A stretch of 7,313 nucleotides of DNA from an uncultured Lachnospiraceae bacterium (GTDB lineage Bacteria; Bacillota; Clostridia; Lachnospirales; Lachnospiraceae), in NCBI GenBank assembly GCA_910583965.1, contig CAJUAE010000140.1, forward strand, positions 1 to 7,313. Direction: 5' to 3'. The position numbers and the translations under genes were made by a program. Positions 1-6,640 of this stretch are shown here, in pieces (position 1 is the first letter of the stretch; each line of letters starts with the position of its first letter). Under the pieces are notes generated by a model. The model saw only the letters and a program-made list of their open reading frames with translations, was not told the DNA's origin and made no database searches.

Positions 1-3000
1 CATCATTTGTGTAGGTTTCCTTTGCGATATCTGGTTCACCATGCACATGATGATTCGGACGCACCAGTCCAATCAAATCTGCCATACGATTATATAAATA
101 GCGCGTAGTATGTCCCATAGGGTCCGTTGCCATACACATAATATCAAGGCTATTGTAGGCATAGGTAGACTCACCATCTGCACTTGTAACTGCGACACAC
201 CTTCCTGCACGATCTAGATTATGTCGATACACACTTCCTGCTGCTGTAGTAAACGTCGTAGATTCCCAAAATCCACTTTCATACAGATATGTCTCTTTGT
301 GCCCGTTAGCATCTGTAAATGCTTCCACTCTACCATATCGGTCATATTCAAATGTGACACTCCTACTAACAGAACCATCTAATTGCTCAATCTCTTTTGT
401 TATATTTCCATTTTTGTCATAATGGTAACTGATGTCAGTACCATTATTATCCCACATATGTAGACAATTCCCGTCCTCATCATATATATACGACACTATA
501 AGCCCATTTGGATATTCTTCCCGAAGCAGATGACCAAATTCATCATAAGTACGATGGGTCTCATTTCCATTTCTATCCTTCTCCCAGATAATATTCTCCC
601 AATCATCATATTTACGTTCCTGTGTTGTTCCATCCTGATATTTGGTACAAACTAACTGGCGATTACGGTTGTAGATATAACAAATTTGTCTATTGCTTCC
701 AGGTGTCAGATAGATATTGGTTCTGTCATCATCATTGTAGAGTAAAATATACTCCTGACCATTACAAAGAGTCTGACGTACCACTCGGCCCTTCTGGTCA
801 TACTCATTATGCACATAAGTAACTCCATCCGCATTTGTGACATTGGTGATTCTACCATCCTGGTCATAAGTATATCGCTCCACCCCTCCTGTGACTGTCT
901 CTACTTCTGTGAGTAAACTGTTCTCATATCGATAGTGCACTTTGCGTCCTATACAATCTTGTATGGAAGTAATATGACTTTCTTGCCATGTAAAATCAAG
1001 ATATTGACCACTAGCAAAGGATATCCTACGCAAAGTAAAACCTGTATATTGATATAAACGTCGGTTCCCGTTATGGTCAATTTCTTGTAAAATTTTCCCA
1101 TCTCTGTCATAAAATCTTGAGATTCCTGTCGTTGCCTCTCGCATTAGATAGCCATCTTCCTGCGCATACAACGCTAGGCGTTTTGTACCACCTTTGCGAT
1201 TTCTAAATCCATCTTCTGTTTTTAAGAAAATTTCGGTACGATTGTCAGAAAGCACAATTTCCACTCTGTCATCATAGATATATGCTGTGCTAAATAGGCT
1301 TAAAGTCCAGCCTCGTCCAACTGGAGAATCCTTTTGGGAAAGTACTGATTCATATGTCCTTTCCACTGCATAGATACCAGAAATATCATTGATAATAAAA
1401 TCACACTGGTCTACCAGATAGCTTCCTGTCACCATATCAATTGGGTCGCCATTTAACGCAGTCGTACTTTGATTTTCTGTTATTTTGTCCTTATTTTTAT
1501 CAGGCTTTTTTCCCTGTTCCTTTTGGGTTGTGCTAGTATCCTTGTTTACTTCTTGTGGTTTTTCCTCATATCGCGCATCTTGGGTAGAAACTCCTCCACT
1601 TACACTTGCTGCATCTTTCTTGCTTTCTTCATCACTTATTTCAAAGTCTCCATCCACTGCGGTTATTGTAGGGACATCTGTCTTCTGCCCGCTTGCTCCA
1701 GACTGATATTTCTTCGCTTTTTTTGCTGCTGCCCGCGCTGTAATTGGTTTTTCTCGTTGTCTTGGCACCATTCCAATTGCATCGATTCCTGGGGAAGATC
1801 CATCTGCTGGCAAGGCACCTGACACATTATCCGCCAATGCACTTAAATCAAGTGTCATATCCATCAAACCACCCAAATCAGGTAAAATAGAATGATCTGT
1901 TCCTATTTGCCGAAATTTATTTGCCTTAATTTGGATTACCCCTTTAGAAAAAATAATACTGGAATTGCCAACATTAAGCACAAGCTTTTTTGCTGCAAAA
2001 ATATCTACAACGCCTTCCTGATATCCTTTCTTGTCTTTTTCATGTGCCTCTGTTCCTGTAGAACCACCAATATCTCCCATCAGCTTTTGCACATTATCTA
2101 CTAACTGAAAAGGACTTTCTACATTGTCCTTCACAGCCTTTTTGAGTGCACTAAAGCTGATAGCCTTTGTGTTGACAAGTGCCCCTGTGTCTGGCAGCCC
2201 CCCTCCTGATGCCACAAATCTTGTGTTGCCGATTGCATGGGTTCGTTCAAATGCCTGTTTTGCCTTGTCTAGCCCTTTAAATCCCTTATCCACTGCCTGT
2301 ATTAGAATATTTCCACCCTTTGATGTACTTAAAGAAATGTCATTGGCACTATAAATCTCTATTCCATAATCATCATCTAATATAATATGGGTCTTTTTTC
2401 CTTTTTTACCATCATATTTCTTTCTGTCTCCAATTAGTTCCAGTGTCTTGCCACCAAATTTAATCATACGATTATTTCCAGTAAACATTTTATCCTGATA
2501 TCTTTTAAAGTCTGGGCTATCATTCTCGTGATGGCTCTGAGTACATATCACTCTAGCACTGTCTTTTTCTCCTTTGACAGCCTCATAGTACACAGATACT
2601 TTATCCCCCACATCTGGCATCGTATAAAAATAATTTCCCGCTGTATGAACATAAGGGATCCATTGTGGCTTGTTATCCTCATTTTCAAACGCTACCTGCA
2701 CATAATTCTTCTTTACCGCCTGTACTGTTCCTTCCAATACTCTTGAAAAACTTGCTGCCTCTATAATTTGTTCTTCTGATGGTGTAAGCCCCTCGGCATT
2801 TGCAAGGGTTATCTCATTCTGCAAGAGTTGATCTTTACAGGTAATTGTACTTTTAACTACAATCTGTGTTCTATTATCCCACTTTACCCCATAGCCAACA
2901 CCTATCGCAAGATTGCTAACTGTCAAAACCACATTTTCATACTCAAACACCGAAGCTTTTGGAATACTATTTCCTTGAAGCTTTCTTGCCTTGTCCACAT

Positions 3001-3613
3001 CGCGCACAATGTATTGGTCCAAAATTATACCTGGTTCCAAAATCCGAAAGGGAATATTTCCAATATGAACTTTTCCGCCCTCATCTTTACTATTCACAAA
3101 AAGTAACTTCTGATATCGGTTGGCAATACGTCGGTCAAATTCCCAATCCGTCTCGTCTTTTTGCGAAAGAATTTCCTCCACTTTCTTGTTTTTCAAACCA
3201 CTTTCATAATCCAGAAAATTATGATTCTTTTTGCCAATTCCCTGTGACATTACTTTTCCAAAAGTTTTTGATTTATCCTGAAATACCTTTGTGCATTTTT
3301 CCTTGTCTGTCTCTATGGAAAGCGTATCTGCTGTCAATTCTATCTCTGCATACTGATTCTGACTGATTAAGTGTATCTTTCTACAAATACCACAGAAAAT
3401 AGTTTCCTCTTCTTTAACTTTCAAAAGTACCTTGGACCCCTGATATCGTACAACATCATTCGATTCCACTTTATCTTCCGTGAGAAAGCGCACAGTCATA
3501 ACACCATGTTCATTCACCTGTTCACAAATCTGTATATTTTCTATATGAACTACTCTAAAATCTGTCTGTAATTCCAGTTTCCCTAATTCTAACTGTTCCT
3601 CTTTTGATGTCAT
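1..3613 (-). CDS. VgrG-like spike fused to Rhs/YD-repeat protein (C-terminus off window)
   Basis: Likely a secreted cargo protein of a contractile injection apparatus: a spike module with an Rhs cage as covalent payload. The minus frame is open from ATG 3613-3611 to the window edge (1204 codons, no stop). Residues about 1-285 resemble a gp27-like hub with W157-E158-F159; about 288-356 form a gp5-like OB fold (QWIPYVHT, YTMPDVGDKVSVYY); about 365-445 are beta-strand rich with GIEIYSANDISLST. A linker of about 270 residues follows, including another beta-strand stretch at about 539-570 and a charged low-complexity part at about 620-718. NGDPIDMVTGSY at 721 on opens a DUF6531-type Rhs domain, then YD repeats from Y835. 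The Rhs core end and the variable toxin tip lie beyond base 1. I see no signal peptide, membrane segment or PAAR domain. The start has GGAGGTGG upstream and overlaps the preceding stop as ATGA. Domain order is confident; role in injection is inferred; toxicity is unseen. Confidence 0.9.
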   Translation of the reverse strand, partial: MTSKEEQLELGKLELQTDFRVVHIENIQICEQVNEHGVMTVRFLTEDKVESNDVVRYQGSKVLLKVKEEETIFCGICRKIHLISQNQYAEIELTADTLSIETDKEKCTKVFQDKSKTFGKVMSQGIGKKNHNFLDYESGLKNKKVEEILSQKDETDWEFDRRIANRYQKLLFVNSKDEGGKVHIGNIPFRILEPGIILDQYIVRDVDKARKLQGNSIPKASVFEYENVVLTVSNLAIGVGYGVKWDNRTQIVVKSTITCKDQLLQNEITLANAEGLTPSEEQIIEAASFSRVLEGTVQAVKKNYVQVAFENEDNKPQWIPYVHTAGNYFYTMPDVGDKVSVYYEAVKGEKDSARVICTQSHHENDSPDFKRYQDKMFTGNNRMIKFGGKTLELIGDRKKYDGKKGKKTHIILDDDYGIEIYSANDISLSTSKGGNILIQAVDKGFKGLDKAKQAFERTHAIGNTRFVASGGGLPDTGALVNTKAISFSALKKAVKDNVESPFQLVDNVQKLMGDIGGSTGTEAHEKDKKGYQEGVVDIFAAKKLVLNVGNSSIIFSKGVIQIKANKFRQIGTDHSILPDLGGLMDMTLDLSALADNVSGALPADGSSPGIDAIGMVPRQREKPITARAAAKKAKKYQSGASGQKTDVPTITAVDGDFEISDEESKKDAASVSGGVSTQDARYEEKPQEVNKDTSTTQKEQGKKPDKNKDKITENQSTTALNGDPIDMVTGSYLVDQCDFIINDISGIYAVERTYESVLSQKDSPVGRGWTLSLFSTAYIYDDRVEIVLSDNRTEIFLKTEDGFRNRKGGTKRLALYAQEDGYLMREATTGISRFYDRDGKILQEIDHNGNRRLYQYTGFTLRRISFASGQYLDFTWQESHITSIQDCIGRKVHYRYENSLLTEVETVTGGVERYTYDQDGRITNVTNADGVTYVHNEYDQKGRVVRQTLCNGQEYILLYNDDDRTNIYLTPGSNRQICYIYNRNRQLVCTKYQDGTTQERKYDDWENIIWEKDRNGNETHRTYDEFGHLLREEYPNGLIVSYIYDEDGNCLHMWDNNGTDISYHYDKNGNITKEIEQLDGSVSRSVTFEYDRYGRVEAFTDANGHKETYLYESGFWESTTFTTAAGSVYRHNLDRAGRCVAVTSADGESTYAYNSLDIMCMATDPMGHTTRYLYNRMADLIGLVRPNHHVHGEPDIAKETYTND
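44..1126 (-). repeat. Rhs/YD-repeat tract within the large fusion protein
   Basis: Residues about 830-1190 of the fusion protein carry roughly fifteen degenerate YD repeats, recognisable as Y-[DN]-x-x-G-[RNK] motifs followed by a short strand and G-x-x-x-x-x-Y. Clear copies include FYDRDGK, YTYDQDGRI, EYDQKGRV, TYDEFGHL, YIYDEDGN, HYDKNGNI and EYDRYGRV. In known Rhs proteins such repeats build a hollow beta-cage that encloses a C-terminal toxin. The repeats are diverged at the nucleotide level, so this is a protein repeat and not a recent DNA duplication. Confidence 0.93.
1460..1756 (-). other. Charged low-complexity linker between spike and Rhs parts
   Basis: Residues about 620-718 of the fusion protein are rich in K, E, D, S, T and Q, with an alanine-lysine run (ARAAAKKAKK at about 625) and a stretch resembling KKPDKNKDK just before the DUF6531-type start. 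It looks disordered and flexible and would tether the Rhs cage to the spike. The reading frame stays open throughout, so this is a real in-frame fusion in this sequence and not two adjacent genes. Confidence 0.75.
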
Positions 3614-4140
3614 CCTGCCACCTCCAGTTTCTTTAGTCCAACACCGTAGAATCTCCTGCGCAAGATACTCTCTGCAACAGGCATTGATACAATTATCTTG
3701 TATTCAAGGGATCCAGATAATCTAAATATATCCCGTTTCCCAATTTTGCTTCCATCTAGTATTAGACTAGATAACATTCCATTATCGTACACTATACTAT
3801 CTTTATGAATACATGCAATTTCAGAAAAGTATGGCACCCAATATAATGGATATAATCCACACTCCTCTACTGTAGGAAGGGCTTGAATCCCTTTAAATGC
3901 AATCTCCTTGTCATACATAGAGAGCAATCTTTTTAGCTCATCTGATACCATAAATGTTGGTTCTAATAGAATATCACATGGCTCCTCACGTTCACTTCCA
4001 CTAAAATATGCCACGGTAAGTCTTTCAAGTGCTGTAAACTGTTTTGATGACATATCATGACAGTACATCTCTTTGTCAAGTCCTGTCAGAACAATCGGAT
4101 TCTCTACCTTGGGACTTTGTAATAATTCAAAATAATTCAT
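3610..4140 (-). CDS. Small soluble protein, possibly Imm11/DUF1629-like
   Basis: A 176-aa protein starting MNYFELLQS. An in-frame ATG 15 codons upstream exists, but AAGGAGGG lies just before the chosen ATG and the longer form would extend deeper into the upstream gene. It has no signal peptide or membrane segment. Visible features are a central PTFMVSDELKRLL segment, a YPLYWVPYF stretch, and a C-terminal block with KIGKRDIFRLSG, IIVSMPVAESILRRR and GVGLKKLEV. The overall pattern (an N-terminal xYFEL, a VSD-like middle, a C-terminal VSxxxAExxLRR...GxxL) recalls the Imm11/DUF1629 group of polymorphic-toxin immunity proteins, but this is recalled by eye and weak. It overlaps the upstream gene by 14 bases and the downstream spike-Rhs gene by 4. 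Alternatives are a loading chaperone or adaptor for the spike-Rhs protein. That it is a real gene is well supported; its function is not. Confidence 0.85.
   Translation of the reverse strand: MNYFELLQSPKVENPIVLTGLDKEMYCHDMSSKQFTALERLTVAYFSGSEREEPCDILLEPTFMVSDELKRLLSMYDKEIAFKGIQALPTVEECGLYPLYWVPYFSEIACIHKDSIVYDNGMLSSLILDGSKIGKRDIFRLSGSLEYKIIVSMPVAESILRRRFYGVGLKKLEVAG
3618..3625 (-). promoter_or_regulatory. Ribosome binding site of the spike-Rhs gene
   Basis: GGAGGTGG on the minus strand, with the GGAGG core 7 bases before the ATG at 3613. It lies inside the last codons of the preceding gene, whose TGA overlaps this ATG as ATGA, which suggests coupled translation. It fixes the start of the large fusion gene. 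Confidence 0.85.
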
Positions 4141-5212
4141 CCTGTCCCTCCTTATCTTTTCGTTCCTCAAATCCCGACCCAACAATACTGCTGTTTTCCA
4201 ACTCTAATTTACTAGCATCACAATTCTTAACAATACATTTGTCTGCGTTGCAATTTTCTAAACGTACCTCTCGAAATTCACAGTTATGAAACTCTGCTGG
4301 CGCAAAATAATCTAATATGCTAGATTCCTTATCAGACTCAGATAACACAATTTCCTTCATAATGGTCTCTTGAAAAATACAATTGACAAAAATACAACCC
4401 TTCATCATTGTACTCTCAATACAAAGTCTCTCAAACACACAGCCGTCGAACATACAATCGTTCATTAAGCAATCTGTTATACTACTCTCTGTAAAAACAC
4501 AATCTCTAAAATCTGACTGACTTAAATTAAACGCTTTAAATTGCTTTTCGTTATAATGAATAGCATGAAAACTGCGAAATCTCAAATCGGTGTCCTGCTC
4601 GCAATTAAAAATATCTACAGCAGGTTGCACAGCATATATTGTTTTCATCCAATCCATATATTCTCCAATCTGTATAAGAAAACAGGGTTCCTTTTGTACT
4701 CTAGCAAGGCTTCTAAAGTCAATCATATCTCGTATGATATATTTAAAACGTACTGCCAAACACAATAATAGACTTCGCACTGCACGCAACCGAAGTTTAT
4801 CTATTTCTGCTGCTCTAACATACCCACGCAAATTCTCCTGTTCTGCTCGTTCTGCAAGACGTTCTGCAAGAACTTTTGCCCCATCTGCAATCCAGTCAGC
4901 AGAAATATACTCTGTCAGTATACTCTCACCAGACACACGTCCTCCTTCTCCATAGCTGTCTATCTGAAATTTTGCATGTTTATCTTCCAAAGAGGTGTAT
5001 AGAAAAGAAAAATCAATCTCTTGTATTGACGGTGCTTCCTCTTCTTCTTGAAGGTCTGCAATCTGGTCCATATACTGTTGCAAAATTGTTTTCCATTCTT
5101 CTATTATTTCTTTTTTTTGTTTTCCAAAGCGGTCCATTACATTCCCTGCCACTTCTGCAAATATTTCTGGATATATCTGCTGTTCAAACATCTGTATACG
5201 GGTTTGTTCCAT
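4127..5212 (-). CDS. Pentapeptide-repeat protein of the spike operon
   Basis: A 361-aa cytoplasmic-looking protein. Residues about 1-60 are helical and acidic, ending in an EEEE run; about 100-200 are probably mainly helical (DGAKVLAERLAERAEQ, LRAVRSLLLCLAVRF). Residues about 226-348 form a pentapeptide-repeat solenoid in two blocks separated by a non-repeat loop at about 288-305. Many repeats have Cys at the i-2 position (238, 248, 253, 258, 273, 278, 311, 321, 326, 331). The C-terminal tail is charged. Start: AGGAGG precedes ATG 5212, 9 bases after the preceding spike gene. Pentapeptide-repeat proteins occur next to VgrG in proteobacterial T6SS, in some cases fused to DUF2169 adaptors; here the N-terminal half does not look like DUF2169 to me. 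An adaptor or assembly role for spike or cargo is inference; the repeat assignment is firm. Confidence 0.9.
   Translation of the reverse strand: MEQTRIQMFEQQIYPEIFAEVAGNVMDRFGKQKKEIIEEWKTILQQYMDQIADLQEEEEAPSIQEIDFSFLYTSLEDKHAKFQIDSYGEGGRVSGESILTEYISADWIADGAKVLAERLAERAEQENLRGYVRAAEIDKLRLRAVRSLLLCLAVRFKYIIRDMIDFRSLARVQKEPCFLIQIGEYMDWMKTIYAVQPAVDIFNCEQDTDLRFRSFHAIHYNEKQFKAFNLSQSDFRDCVFTESSITDCLMNDCMFDGCVFERLCIESTMMKGCIFVNCIFQETIMKEIVLSESDKESSILDYFAPAEFHNCEFREVRLENCNADKCIVKNCDASKLELENSSIVGSGFEERKDKEGQDELF
4146..4153 (-). promoter_or_regulatory. Ribosome binding site that decides the start of the 176-aa gene
   Basis: AAGGAGGG on the minus strand lies 5 to 6 bases before the ATG at 4140, inside the 3' end of the pentapeptide gene. 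It supports this ATG over the in-frame ATG at 4185, for which I did not note a comparable site. Confidence 0.8.
4169..4531 (-). repeat. Pentapeptide repeats with cysteine column
   Basis: Residues about 228-348 of the 361-aa protein follow a five-residue period with F, L, M or I at the centre and C, S or T two residues earlier. Block one runs from about 228 to 289 and block two from about 306 to 348; the phase shifts between them (28 residues from F280 to F308). Such repeats fold as a right-handed four-sided beta-helix. Confidence 0.85.
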
Positions 5213-5217
5213 ATTTG

Positions 5218-5223
5218 CCTCCT
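5218..5223 (-). promoter_or_regulatory. Ribosome binding site overlapping the upstream stop codon
   Basis: AGGAGG on the minus strand lies 5 bases before ATG 5212, and its first two bases are shared with the TAG stop of the plain spike gene. Terminating and initiating ribosomes meet here, which fits coupled expression of the spike and the pentapeptide protein. Confidence 0.8.
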
Positions 5224-6640
5224 AGTTGACTAGCACTTTCTTAGCTGTCAGAACCGCCGAACTTTTATCAATATCAATATAAGCATCCTCTGTACCAATG
5301 ATAATTTCATTTTTTGCCGCAATATGTACTTCCTTGCCAGCACAAATATTGACTTTGGTATCAGACATCACATTGATTTCTTTGTCCGAATATACTTCTA
5401 CACCTTTTTCATCTGTTAAATTAATATAAAGTTTTCCTGATTTACCAATAATGTACATTCCTTCTTTGGTAAGCAGTATTTGTTTGCCACCGGGCGCCTT
5501 CCACACCTTATTTTCTGGATTTTTAGGCGGCTTAGCAAACATAGCGCTCGACGCAAATGCATCCTTTTCATCCCCTGTTGGAAAAAGGATTCTGACTGCA
5601 TCTTCCTTCTCTGGCATACAATACCAACCACTGCCATCACTTGAAGAATATACTGTGGAAAATGGAAACAACCAATTCACTCCCTCAACCATACTTTCGT
5701 CATCAGGCTTTTCTTCTCCAATTCCAGTCAGACAAACCTTTACTTTATCTTTCTGAACACCAACTACCTTGCCATCTATCATGTGCCCCATCGCTTTACT
5801 AAAAGTTTTTGGAGCTGCCAGACCAATTACACTTCCTCCTAAATGCATCAAATCATAATGTATACGAAGGATACCATCTACTAGCTTAGCATCTACACCT
5901 TTAATTACGCTAGATTTCCCATTAATCACTATTTTATCTCCAATATATGCATAGGCATAAGACTCCGCCCTATCACCCGAAAAATCTTGCACCATAGCAT
6001 TGGAAAATCTTTCGTAATTTTCCACATTGCTTGTATAAGTATATTCTTTGCCTATAATTTCTTTTTGTTCTCTTGGCTTTGGAAGCCCAATTGTCAATTG
6101 TGGTTCTTCAGCCTGTATATCTGCTATAAGCGGCGCATCAAGTTGCGAGGCCATTCGCAGCGCAAACTCCCACGTTGTCTCCTCATACTGCATGATTAAA
6201 TGTTTAATTTCTCTATCTGAGACTGTAATATCTAAATTATCTTTTTCTGATTTTATACTTTCCTGAATGCTTTCTCTTATTATTGTGCTATAGTTATCGT
6301 TTAATTTTTGAAAACTTTTGTTGTGTTTCTTAACATCAAGAAGGATACTCATTGTATTCAATTTTAAAGTGACAACACTGTATTCATTTTCCTGTTTTAG
6401 TGAAATATCTTTTACAGAACCACAGAAAAGGTTCCTAGGCTGCCCTTCTGCATCTGTCGTAATTTTTACAACTGTTTTCTCATCCACACGATTTACAAAA
6501 TCTCTTGCCTTGTCTGATTCAACTTCCCCTTCCACTATCGCCATACCATGTTGATTTGGTTGATGGGTAATATATATAGAAAGAATCCGTTTAAATGTAA
6601 AGCCTTCTACTATAATATTGGCATATGATATTGTTTTCAT
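5222..6640 (-). CDS. VgrG-like spike protein (gp27-gp5 fusion type)
   Basis: A 472-aa protein with the architecture of the central spike of phage tails, eCIS and T6SS. Residues about 1-230 look like the gp27/late-control-D hub, with TWEFALRMASQLDAPL at 156-171 as its recognisable core. Residues about 285-370 are a gp5-like OB fold with GKVVGVQKDKVKVCL, WLFPFSTVYSS and a GWYCMPEKEDAVRILFP segment; this tryptophan/proline pattern is typical of baseplate spike OB folds. Residues about 385-472 are alternating short beta strands (GKLYINL, GVEVYS, INVMSD, VNICAG, VHIAAK, IIIGT, AYIDI), as in a trimeric beta-prism needle. No lysozyme domain, signal peptide or C-terminal effector domain is visible. 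It would act as a trimer beneath the apparatus tip (family knowledge). Its ATG overlaps the preceding stop as ATGA, preceded by AGGAGGTG. An eCIS Afp8-like or T6SS VgrG-like label both fit. Confidence 0.92.
   Translation of the reverse strand: MKTISYANIIVEGFTFKRILSIYITHQPNQHGMAIVEGEVESDKARDFVNRVDEKTVVKITTDAEGQPRNLFCGSVKDISLKQENEYSVVTLKLNTMSILLDVKKHNKSFQKLNDNYSTIIRESIQESIKSEKDNLDITVSDREIKHLIMQYEETTWEFALRMASQLDAPLIADIQAEEPQLTIGLPKPREQKEIIGKEYTYTSNVENYERFSNAMVQDFSGDRAESYAYAYIGDKIVINGKSSVIKGVDAKLVDGILRIHYDLMHLGGSVIGLAAPKTFSKAMGHMIDGKVVGVQKDKVKVCLTGIGEEKPDDESMVEGVNWLFPFSTVYSSSDGSGWYCMPEKEDAVRILFPTGDEKDAFASSAMFAKPPKNPENKVWKAPGGKQILLTKEGMYIIGKSGKLYINLTDEKGVEVYSDKEINVMSDTKVNICAGKEVHIAAKNEIIIGTEDAYIDIDKSSAVLTAKKVLVN

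Noticed and set aside
1469..1822. Plus-strand open frame with hydrophobic, membrane-like translation
   Set aside because: It lies antisense to the spike-Rhs linker; its F/L/C-rich composition comes from reading lysine/glutamate-rich codons on the opposite strand. No suitable ribosome binding site was seen.
2100..2280. Possible PAAR tip between spike and Rhs parts
   Set aside because: The glycine-containing segment (SGGGLPDTG) lacks the repeated G-D/H-x-T-x-H/G pattern of PAAR or DUF4280 proteins, so I do not call it.
2959..3366. Plus-strand open frame of 135 codons
   Set aside because: It is fully antisense to the hub region of the fusion protein, which is in a continuous, recognisable frame on the minus strand.
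1700..3450. Recurring TATCAG (ctgata on the plus strand) as a possible DNA repeat or motif
   Set aside because: Most copies seen are in frame and encode Tyr-Gln (RYQ, KYQ, GYQ) at unrelated places in the protein; spacing is irregular, so codon use explains it.
4141..4185. Longer start for the 176-aa gene (15 extra codons)
   Set aside because: The extra residues come from the overlap with the pentapeptide gene, and the AAGGAGGG site fits the shorter start.
4590..5229. Several overlapping plus-strand open frames
   Set aside because: They are antisense to the pentapeptide-repeat gene, with no ribosome binding site or family resemblance.
5385..5490. AT-rich stretch considered as a promoter
   Set aside because: It is inside the beta-prism coding region of the spike gene, with no start site downstream that would need it.
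5416..5640. Minus-strand 74-codon frame inside the plain spike gene
   Set aside because: Out-of-frame shadow within the OB-fold coding region; no independent start signal and no recognisable product.
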